The position numbers and the translations under genes are program-made. The notes beneath the pieces are model-generated. The model was not told the DNA's origin. It worked only from the letters and a program-made list of their open reading frames with translations, and ran no database searches. Positions 17,824 to 24,393 of a stretch of DNA of 64,000 nt are shown here, in pieces. Within the stretch, counting starts at the first letter, position 1. Each line of letters opens with the position of its first letter. The stretch comes from Aedoeadaptatus urinae (GTDB lineage Bacteria > Bacillota > Clostridia > Tissierellales > Peptoniphilaceae), in the NCBI RefSeq assembly GCF_900155585.1, contig NZ_LT707415.1, positions 1 to 64,000 on the forward strand, read 5' to 3'.

Positions 17824-17852
17824 ATCTTACAGAAACTTAACGCATCTGTCAA
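17824..17852 (-). promoter_or_regulatory. Promoter of the tRNA-Phe/tRNA-Gly unit
   Basis: Minus strand TTGACA (17847-17852), a 17-base spacer and TAAGAT (17824-17829), 26 bases before tRNA-Phe. It lies between the hslO stop codon and the tRNAs. Confidence 0.85.
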
Positions 17853-17886
17853 GAATTTTTACCTGCGGTGTAAAAAATTACCTTCC

Positions 17887-18777
17887 CTACTCTGCCTCGT
17901 GAGCGGAGAGCATGGCCTCGAGCTCCGCCTCGTCGAAGTGATATCTGCGATTGCAGAAATGACAGGTGGCTTCGCAGCCGTGATCCTCTTTGATCATTTC
18001 CCGAATGTCGAAATCCGGCAGGGCGGCAATGGAATCCGCTACCTTCTCCTTGGAGCATTCGCAGACATAGGCGATGGGCGTCTCGCTTAATAGCTTCAAT
18101 TCGTAACCGGGCAAGAGAGCGTGCAAAAGCCCCTTTGTATCCAGCCCCTGGTCCAACAGCTCAGTCACGGACTTGACGCCCTTCAATGTCTTTTCCAGGT
18201 GATCGATCTCGTCGCTGTCGGCGCCGGGCATAACTTCGATAATAAAGCCGCCGGCGTGTTTCACGCTTAAATCCTTGTCTACGGCGACCCCCAGACCCAC
18301 TGCCGAGGGAATCTGTTCGGACTGATACAGATACTGTGCCACGTCTTCGCCGATTTCGCCGCTCACGAGGGCGACTTTTCCCGTGTAAGGCTCGCGCATG
18401 CCCAAGTCCATGGTGACGGTCAGGGTGCCGGGCAGGCCTACAAGGGCGCCGACGTCCAGCTTGCCGTCGCTTTCCCGGCTTGGAAGGTCCGCTTGCGGAT
18501 GATCCACATAGCCTTTAATTTGGCCGTCGTTATGTCCGGTGACGACGATTCGTCCCAAGGGACCGGAACCATCCACGATCATGGTCATGGACTCGTCCTT
18601 GCCCTTTAATTTGTTCCGGATCAAGAGCCCGGCGATTAAGCTTCGGCCCAAAGCCGCCGTGGCCGTCGCCGAGGTTTGATGGGTGATGCGGGCGGTCTCC
18701 ACTAAGGCTGTGGCCGTGGCCACGCTCACTTTGATCGTTCCCTTTTCATTTATTGCGCGAATACATGTATCGGTCAT
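17887..18777 (-). CDS. hslO: Redox-regulated chaperone Hsp33
   Basis: A cytoplasmic holdase that is switched on by oxidation of its zinc-binding cysteines. The 296-residue length is typical. The substrate-binding domain covers about 1-230 (GTIKVSVATATALVETAR, GPLGRIVVTGHN). The redox switch shows Cys239-x-Cys241 and Cys272-x2-Cys275 (CEC and CHFC), the canonical pattern. The ATG follows GGAGTTTT. It is the last gene of the hpt-CPBP-sirtuin-methyltransferase-hslO series, 9 bases after the methyltransferase. Confidence 0.96.
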   Translation of the reverse strand: MTDTCIRAINEKGTIKVSVATATALVETARITHQTSATATAALGRSLIAGLLIRNKLKGKDESMTMIVDGSGPLGRIVVTGHNDGQIKGYVDHPQADLPSRESDGKLDVGALVGLPGTLTVTMDLGMREPYTGKVALVSGEIGEDVAQYLYQSEQIPSAVGLGVAVDKDLSVKHAGGFIIEVMPGADSDEIDHLEKTLKGVKSVTELLDQGLDTKGLLHALLPGYELKLLSETPIAYVCECSKEKVADSIAALPDFDIREMIKEDHGCEATCHFCNRRYHFDEAELEAMLSAHEAE

Positions 18778-18786
18778 AAAACTCCT

Positions 18787-19515
18787 TTATTCATCGATTC
18801 CCGCGACGACACTGATTCGCTTCGATTGATCTGTCGCGGGAGAAAAGCTATAGCCGTCGTAGATGGCGAGCACCTTCATGCCCGCTTCCTTTAAGCATCG
18901 TCTCACGGTCTCTTCGTCGTAAACATATTCCTCGTGGACCTCGTCGAAGCGCTCGTAGGCCCCGTCCTCTCCTTCTAAAAAGGCGGTAATGGCGTAGCGA
19001 TTTATCCGTCCGTCGAAGTGATTTTCCCAAGTTAAAAAGTAGCCCTCTTCGTCGCGAATTTCCTTCAGGTCGCCGTATTCCCGAAAACGGGCGGCGGTGT
19101 TTAAGTCGAAGAGGAAGCGCCCGTCGTCCTTTAAATGGGCACGAACCTGTTTAAAGCAGGCCAAAAGCTCCGCCTCGGCAGGCAAATAATTGAGCCCGTC
19201 GCAGAGACAGAGGATCAGGTCGAAGGAGTGGCTGAAGGAAAAATCCCTCAGATCCATCTTCGTCCACTTGGCACGAGGATTTTTATAGAGCCGCCGGTAG
19301 GCCTGCATCAGCATTTCCTCGGAGCGATCGAAGCCCGTGACGTTGCCGATGGACGTCAGTTTTTCCGCCAGCTTTCCCGTGCCCATGGCCATTTCCAAAA
19401 TATCAAAGCGGTCCCCTTCGCCGGCTACTTCTTTTACCCAGCGAAAGGCCTCGTCGTAGTCGTAATTAGCCATGACGGCGTCATAGATCAGGCTGAAGGC
19501 CTCGTATTCATTCAC
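18787..19515 (-). CDS. Class I SAM-dependent methyltransferase
   Basis: A 242-residue protein with the Rossmann motif I DILEMAMGTGKLAEKL (about 34-49) that binds S-adenosylmethionine. It also has an acidic motif II (VTGFDRSEEML), FDLILCLCDGLNYL, and an all-beta C-terminal region. The substrate cannot be inferred. The start is GTG at 19515 with GGAG upstream; it overlaps the sirtuin gene by 8 bases. Confidence 0.85.
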   Translation of the reverse strand: MNEYEAFSLIYDAVMANYDYDEAFRWVKEVAGEGDRFDILEMAMGTGKLAEKLTSIGNVTGFDRSEEMLMQAYRRLYKNPRAKWTKMDLRDFSFSHSFDLILCLCDGLNYLPAEAELLACFKQVRAHLKDDGRFLFDLNTAARFREYGDLKEIRDEEGYFLTWENHFDGRINRYAITAFLEGEDGAYERFDEVHEEYVYDEETVRRCLKEAGMKVLAIYDGYSFSPATDQSKRISVVAGIDE

Positions 19516-20242
19516 TGAGTCGCTTCTCCAGTTCCGTTAAAATCGAGGAGGCCTCACCGTCGAATACCACATCCGCCATGTGATCGTAGGGCGTGGAGCC
19601 CTTGTTGATGATGATGAGATGCTCAACCATTCGCGGCAAATAAGCCACGGGCATGACCTTTAGGGAGCTGCCCACGACGATCATGGTGTCGGCTTTTTCC
19701 GTGGCCTTGATAGCGTCGTCGAAGGCTTGGGGCATGGCGTCGCCGAAGAGCACCACATTGGTTCGCATGGTGCCTCCGCATCTCGGGCATTTCGGCGGAA
19801 TTTCTCCCGACTGCACCCGCTCGTCAAAGGCTTTGAAATCCTCGCGATAGCTACAGCGCTCACACCGCGCCGTGGAAGCGTCGCCGTGAACCTGAAGCAC
19901 CCGCTTCGCTCCCGCCGCCTGATGAAGGTCGTCGATGTTTTGCGTAATGATTTCGTGAATAAAGCCCTCGTCCTGCATTTTCGCCAAGGCCACGTGACCG
20001 GGATTGGGCTTTTTGCCCTCCAGATCCTTTAAAATCGTGTAGCCCTCTCTGTAAAAGCGTTGGGGATCCCCTTCCAGCACGCCGACGGAGAGGGCGTCCT
20101 CCGGAACAAAATTGGTGTAGTAGCCCCGATCGCTTCTGAAATCGGGAATGCCGGATTCAGTCGAGATGCCGGCGCCGGTCAAGCAGACGGCGTAGTTTGC
20201 TTTTTTTAAAATTTCTGTCGCTTGTGTTAATTTATCCATCAT
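19508..20242 (-). CDS. cobB: Sir2-family NAD-dependent protein deacylase
   Basis: Removes acyl groups from protein lysines using NAD. The 244-residue core-only form shows GAGISTESGIPDFRS (23-37), TQNIDDLH (100-107), the catalytic His119 in LQVHGD, and a zinc site of Cys127, Cys130, Cys152 and Cys155. VGSSLKVMP and a late INKG support NAD binding. The gene starts ATGATG after TAGGAGGTCG; either ATG could be used. It lies 7 bases after the CPBP protease gene. Confidence 0.95.
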   Translation of the reverse strand: MMDKLTQATEILKKANYAVCLTGAGISTESGIPDFRSDRGYYTNFVPEDALSVGVLEGDPQRFYREGYTILKDLEGKKPNPGHVALAKMQDEGFIHEIITQNIDDLHQAAGAKRVLQVHGDASTARCERCSYREDFKAFDERVQSGEIPPKCPRCGGTMRTNVVLFGDAMPQAFDDAIKATEKADTMIVVGSSLKVMPVAYLPRMVEHLIIINKGSTPYDHMADVVFDGEASSILTELEKRLSE

Positions 20243-20249
20243 CGACCTC

Positions 20250-21122
20250 CTATAACATTAATTGAATCACATAAATCACTGCGAGCACGGCCACGGGTAT
20301 CCATTCCTTTCTGCGCAACACTTTTCTTCCCCGAGGCAAAGGCCGCTTCATGGACGCCCGTAAAATCAAAGCTACGCCTATAACACCGGCCAAAAGAAGA
20401 AGCACGGTGGTGGCGTTTTTTATGCCGCCCAATCGCAACACGAGACCGGTTTTTGAAAAGGAAGCGATCCATCGTTCGTTAAAGAAGTAAATAAACAGAA
20501 TGGACGAAAGGTTATAGAGAAAGTGGGAAAAGATACAGGCCTTTAAGCCACCGTAAAGGTAAATGTATCCCAGGACCAATCCGAAGAGAAAGGGCGCCAG
20601 GCTGTTTTGCGCCTCGAAATGAAAGAGGGCGAAAAGTGCCGCCGACAAAACTACGGCGCCTCGCGGACTGCGGCGAGCGAAGCGCTCGCACAACACGCCG
20701 CGAAAAAAGAACTCTTCCATAACCGCCGGCGCCAAGGCCACGGTGAGAATCTGCTTGAAAAGCCCGGCGTCGCGAAGGAGATCCAAATTTTGATTTTCCA
20801 AAAGATAAATACGGCTCAGGGCATCTAAAAAAATGCCGTTGATCACGAGAATAATGGGAAAGACGGCCACGGTCAAAAGAGCCGCCTCGGCTAAGCCCAT
20901 GCCCTTATTCGTTTTCGCCGGAAAATTTCGTCTGAAGATAAGGGCCGGCGCAAAAATCGCCACGGCCTCCGTGAGCACGATGCCGAGCAATGGATCGGAA
21001 CGGGAAAGAATCGGCCCCAACAGCAGAAACAGAATGCCCGCGAGGACACACCACCAGAGCAGGGCGATTGAATTAATCCTCGTAGGTGTAGATATAGGGT
21101 TTGTTTCTGTAGTACGGCCCAT
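20250..21122 (-). CDS. CPBP-family intramembrane metalloprotease
   Basis: A 290-residue protein with about eight membrane helices. Family motifs are EEFFFRG (EExxxR type), FALFHF and HFLYN, which hold the metal-binding Glu and His residues. CPBP proteases cut prenylated or membrane proteins; in bacteria many serve bacteriocin immunity or membrane homeostasis, and the substrate here is unknown. The ATG at 21122 lies 50 bases inside hpt, and the first 16 residues are polar and unlike the family. No ATG, GTG or TTG follows before the first helix, so the true start is uncertain. Confidence 0.8.
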   Translation of the reverse strand: MGRTTETNPISTPTRINSIALLWWCVLAGILFLLLGPILSRSDPLLGIVLTEAVAIFAPALIFRRNFPAKTNKGMGLAEAALLTVAVFPIILVINGIFLDALSRIYLLENQNLDLLRDAGLFKQILTVALAPAVMEEFFFRGVLCERFARRSPRGAVVLSAALFALFHFEAQNSLAPFLFGLVLGYIYLYGGLKACIFSHFLYNLSSILFIYFFNERWIASFSKTGLVLRLGGIKNATTVLLLLAGVIGVALILRASMKRPLPRGRKVLRRKEWIPVAVLAVIYVIQLML

Positions 21123-21594
21123 AATTCAATCCATAGCCCACAATAAAGACATCGTCGATGGTGAAGCCCGTGAAGTCCGCATGAAAATCCACTTCTCTAC
21201 GGGAAGGCTTGTCCAACATAACCGCCGACTTCACCGACGCCGGTTCCATTTTCTTAATGGCCTCCGTCACCGTCTGCAGGGTGTGGCCCGTGTCGATAAT
21301 GTCGTCGACGATCAATACGTCCCGCCCCTTCACGTCTGAGCGCAGATCGCCGAAGACCTTCACGTCGCCGGAAGAGGATTCGTTGTTTTCGTAGCTGGAG
21401 GTGGTCATAAAGTCGATTTCCATTTTGCTTTTCATTTCGCGAACCAAGTCCGAGCAAAAGACAAAGCTACCACGCAACAGGCCGATGACAAGAATTTCCT
21501 TTCCTTCATAGCCCTTATCCACTTCCTTCGCCAAAGCGCGCACGCGTTCGGCAATGGCTTCTCTCGAATACAAAACCAATTCTTTCTTTTCCAT
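21073..21594 (-). CDS. hpt: Hypoxanthine phosphoribosyltransferase
   Basis: Salvages hypoxanthine and guanine to nucleotides using PRPP. The 173-residue protein shows the PRPP-binding loop VLIVDDIIDTGHTL, the early GLLRGSFVFCSDLVR and VGYGLNYGPYYRN near the end, as in Bacillota Hpt. A strong AAAGGAGG precedes the ATG. First gene of the leftward set that ends with hslO. Confidence 0.95.
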   Translation of the reverse strand: MEKKELVLYSREAIAERVRALAKEVDKGYEGKEILVIGLLRGSFVFCSDLVREMKSKMEIDFMTTSSYENNESSSGDVKVFGDLRSDVKGRDVLIVDDIIDTGHTLQTVTEAIKKMEPASVKSAVMLDKPSRREVDFHADFTGFTIDDVFIVGYGLNYGPYYRNKPYIYTYED

Positions 21595-21681
21595 GGGATC
21601 CTCCTTTATATTGTCCCACCATTATATCATTATCCGACCCATCTTTTCCCCTTCGGTGTTATAATTCTTATAGGTGATAGG

Positions 21682-22143
21682 ATGAAAAAAGAAACATTAC
21701 ACACACTGGCGGCGGATAAACTTTACCTCCTCTCCTCCATGAACGCTCGTGGCGGCGTGGCGGATCGGAAGGATTTTTACGACGCCGTGTTAAAAGAAGG
21801 GCGCATGAATTACTTCTTTCTGTGCCAATACATGAGCGAACTGGCCGATGCCGCCCTCATCGACGAGGCGGATGGCACCCTGACCCTGACGCCGGAAGGC
21901 ATGGAGGTGCTGGCTATGTTCGGCGACGAGGCCGCGTCCGTGCCTCAAGAGGAAAAAGAAGGCTTAGCCACCTATGCCGTCTACAGCGAAGGGAATTTTA
22001 CCGTTTACCAAAAGCGATTGGACGACGTGCTGGTATTCTCTTTGGCTCTGTCGAAAAAAGAATTTCCCGAAACGGATCAATCCTTAAGCGACGAGGCCCG
22101 GGTGGAGGCCTTTATCGCGACAATAAAAAATATAGAAAGCTAA
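21682..22143 (+). CDS. DUF4364-type protein
   Basis: A 153-residue soluble protein. The N-terminal half reads like a winged helix (DKLYLLSSMNARGGVADRKDFYDAV, then a wing at ADGTLTLTPEGMEVL); the C-terminal half is a small beta domain. This resembles the DUF4364 family of Bacillota, thought to be DNA-binding-like. A TATAAT box at 21660 and AGGTGATAGG precede the ATG. It is monocistronic and diverges from hpt. No target is evident. Confidence 0.65.
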   Translation: MKKETLHTLAADKLYLLSSMNARGGVADRKDFYDAVLKEGRMNYFFLCQYMSELADAALIDEADGTLTLTPEGMEVLAMFGDEAASVPQEEKEGLATYAVYSEGNFTVYQKRLDDVLVFSLALSKKEFPETDQSLSDEARVEAFIATIKNIES

Positions 22144-22160
22144 GGCAGTTTTGCATTTGA

Positions 22161-22195
22161 AAAGCCATGGGAGAGATCTTCCCATGGCTTTTTTT
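22161..22195 (+). terminator. Bidirectional terminator between DUF4364 and the ICMT-like gene
   Basis: An 11-base arm AAGCCATGGGA and its complement TCCCATGGCTT surround a short loop, with seven Ts after it. It serves both converging genes. Confidence 0.88.
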
Positions 22196-22205
22196 GGTTA
22201 ACATG

Positions 22206-22700
22206 CTATTTCTTTTTTCGAAACCAAGGGATAACCCGATTCACTTCCCTGCAATAGGCGGCATACTCCTCACCGAATTGGCGAAGCAGCCACTTCTCTT
22301 CCGTCTTTTTCATCAGCACCGTTAAAAATCCCCAGTAGAAGATCGGCAGAAGGAGCAAGAGAAAATTGGCGGCGAAAAGCAAAGCGCCGGTGAATACAAA
22401 AATAAAGGCAGAGTAGACGGGATTACGCACCACCCCGTAGACGCCGGTGGTTGCGAGCTTCGCCTCCCGCACCTTAAGATTGATTTTCTCCACGAGCACC
22501 GCCGCGATCCACAGCATCGCCCCGAAAAGGACAGAGAGGATTCCGGCGACTTTGAAGATAATTTTTCCCTGCATGCAGAGTCCCGCACTTAAAAGCCCAT
22601 GATGACTTAATAATATCCCCGCCACGGTAAGACAGAAACAGATGAAAACATAAATCGGACCGACGCCGAAGGTAGGCATTTTAAAATCCTTTTCTCTCAT
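22206..22700 (-). CDS. Isoprenylcysteine carboxyl methyltransferase-like membrane enzyme
   Basis: A 164-residue protein with four membrane helices. The conserved core GVYGVVRNPVYSAF and a C-terminal EEKWLLRQFGEEYAAYCREVNRVIPWF are typical of bacterial ICMT/PEMT-like methyltransferases, which methylate small lipid or isoprenoid substrates. I placed the start at 22700, where GGAGGAGATA precedes the ATG, not at the earlier ATG at 22763 that would add 21 polar residues. Substrate unknown; transcribed alone. Confidence 0.78.
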   Translation of the reverse strand: MREKDFKMPTFGVGPIYVFICFCLTVAGILLSHHGLLSAGLCMQGKIIFKVAGILSVLFGAMLWIAAVLVEKINLKVREAKLATTGVYGVVRNPVYSAFIFVFTGALLFAANFLLLLLPIFYWGFLTVLMKKTEEKWLLRQFGEEYAAYCREVNRVIPWFRKKK

Positions 22701-22723
22701 TATCTCCTCCGAAAACCTGCGCA

Positions 22724-22739
22724 AATGGCGTGCGCCATT
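22724..22739. repeat. Short inverted repeat in the ICMT leader
   Basis: AATGGCG and CGCCATT arms flank TG. The repeat lies between a TATAAT box (22762-22767, minus strand) and the ribosome-binding site of the ICMT-like gene. It could be an operator or a small RNA hairpin. Confidence 0.45.
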
Positions 22740-22790
22740 CATGATACTTTTTATCAGAACCATTATATATGAAAAAGTCAGTCAGGGCAT

Positions 22791-22821
22791 AAAAAATAGA
22801 TGCCGAAAAACTCGGCATCCA
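22791..22821 (-). terminator. Terminator after the Asp23 gene
   Basis: Minus strand GATGCCGA, GTTTT, TCGGCATC, then TATTTTTT. Confidence 0.8.
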
Positions 22822-22850
22822 TTAAAAATTATTTTCAACCAAATCGGTCA

Positions 22851-23366
22851 TTACCATTGGCGATTGTAATCTTGTTTGTTTCCGGTGACTTGACCGGCGA
22901 CTTGATTGGTCAGGCTCTTTTGTTTCTTTTCTTCAAAATCTTTTCGCGTCATGACGTCGACGATTTCTACATTCAATTCGACGACATCCAGCCCGGTCAT
23001 GAGCTTCAGTTGTTTTTCCGTGTATTCTTTTAATTCTTCAAAAATACGGGGAGCCGATTGACCGAATTCCAAAAGCATTTTGACGTCAAGAACCACTTCT
23101 TTTCCGTTAATGGTGGCATCCACACCCTTGGTGTCGTTGGATGCGCCGAAGCTTTCCGTAATGCCGGAGATAAAGCCGCCCTTTAAATCCAGGACGCCCT
23201 TTATTTCACGAGCGGCCAAGGAGACGATTTTTTCTACGACGGAATTGTTAAAGATCAAAGAGTCCTTGTGTTCCACTTCCTTTGCATCTTCGCCGGGAAC
23301 CTCCGGTAAATCCTTTAAGGCTTCCTTTACTTCTTCTGCATTTTTTTTGATTTCGTTAGTCATCAT
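22851..23366 (-). CDS. Asp23/Gls24 family envelope stress protein
   Basis: A 171-residue protein with the Asp23 domain at about 35-150 (NNSVVEKIVSLAAREIKGV, then DVKMLLEFGQSAPRIFEEL and VELNVEIVDV). Asp23 is an abundant cytoplasmic protein tethered to the membrane by AmaP. The first 35 residues are acidic and the tail is Gln/Lys-rich. It is the last gene of amaP-DUF2273-asp23, 13 bases after the DUF2273 gene. Confidence 0.9.
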   Translation of the reverse strand: MMTNEIKKNAEEVKEALKDLPEVPGEDAKEVEHKDSLIFNNSVVEKIVSLAAREIKGVLDLKGGFISGITESFGASNDTKGVDATINGKEVVLDVKMLLEFGQSAPRIFEELKEYTEKQLKLMTGLDVVELNVEIVDVMTRKDFEEKKQKSLTNQVAGQVTGNKQDYNRQW

Positions 23367-23379
23367 CCGGTCCTTTCTC

Positions 23380-23706
23380 TTAGCCGATAGAACTTAAAAA
23401 CTTGTGCACCACGGGATTGCCGTCGAAAAATCCTCCGACGACGAAGCCTGCGGCGATTAAAATAACGAGTAGCAAGGTTTTGAAAAATCCCGCGGTGATA
23501 AGCAACAGTCCGAGAATTAAACCCGCCACCATACCCAGGGCGGTCTTTTTGTAACGCATCAACAGAGGCGATGAGAAAAGACCTCTTCCCGGTCGGTCCA
23601 AGGGACGCCCGTCCGTTGCTTGAGGCAGGAGCCCTTGCTTGGGGACGATGTCGTATTCCCCCAGGTAATGAAATTGTTGCTGTTCATCCTGTGTAAATAG
23701 TCGCAT
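23380..23706 (-). CDS. DUF2273-like membrane protein with an N-terminal extension
   Basis: A 108-residue protein. The C-terminal 59 residues (RYKKTALGMVAGLILGLLLI onward) match DUF2273, a two-helix companion of AmaP and Asp23. The first 49 residues (RLFTQDEQQQFHYLGEYDIVP, then Pro/Gly-rich) are extra, because the family is usually about 60 residues. The start at 23706 follows GGGGTGAGG; the internal ATG at 23559 has no ribosome-binding site near it, so the long form looks real. It starts 4 bases after amaP. Confidence 0.75.
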   Translation of the reverse strand: MRLFTQDEQQQFHYLGEYDIVPKQGLLPQATDGRPLDRPGRGLFSSPLLMRYKKTALGMVAGLILGLLLITAGFFKTLLLVILIAAGFVVGGFFDGNPVVHKFLSSIG

Positions 23707-23710
23707 AGCC

Positions 23711-24271
23711 TCACCCCGCTACCTGTTCTGTCTTCGCCTCACCGGGATCGGTGAAGGTGACTTCTACATCCCCCACGGGAAAGCCTACGTAGTTTTCTAA
23801 ATTGTCCCGCACATTCTTTTGAATAGCTTCGGCCAAGGCCTGTAAGTCTTCCAAGTCCTTGACGCCGCAGGCAATTTTCGATTTAATCGTCGGCTCTTTG
23901 CCGCTGCGAATATACACGGCGACTTCCGGGCGAGACACTTGATGGAAGTCTCTCACCGTGCAGTCCACAACGGACCGCACCGAAGATTCCGTCAAATAGA
24001 CCTCGCCGTCGTCTCGCTTCAAACGAATGCTTCTTTCCCGTGTCTTTACGATTAAGGAACGCAGGAACAGAAACAAGCCGTAGACGGCGGTGAGTGCCGC
24101 AAAGACAGCGAAGAGATAGAATCCCCATTCCTGATTTAAAATCGGCAGCAAGGCCTCTTGCCAGGAGCTCAGCCCCACGGTGTTTCCGTAAAAAGAAAAG
24201 AAGCAGACGCAGGAAAAGACGAGAAGTATCAGGGCCACGATAATATCCATGGCCTTTTTGCTTTTTCTCAC
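23711..24271 (-). CDS. amaP: Alkaline-shock membrane anchor AmaP
   Basis: A 186-residue protein with two N-terminal membrane helices (about 9-27 and 52-70) followed by an Asp23-like domain (VRSVVDCTVRDFHQVSRPEV, then a C-terminal VEVTFTDPGEAK). AmaP recruits Asp23 to the membrane in staphylococci. The start is GTG with GGGAGG upstream. First gene of the three-gene envelope-stress unit. Confidence 0.85.
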   Translation of the reverse strand: MRKSKKAMDIIVALILLVFSCVCFFSFYGNTVGLSSWQEALLPILNQEWGFYLFAVFAALTAVYGLFLFLRSLIVKTRERSIRLKRDDGEVYLTESSVRSVVDCTVRDFHQVSRPEVAVYIRSGKEPTIKSKIACGVKDLEDLQALAEAIQKNVRDNLENYVGFPVGDVEVTFTDPGEAKTEQVAG

Positions 24272-24393
24272 AAATACGCCTCCCTTGTACGCTTTTGAAT
24301 CTTATGATTCATCCTTCCTTAAACAGTTACCCGAAGGACTCCGAGTTATGCACGAATTCAATATGAATTGATTTTCTTTCAGAAATAGAAGAC

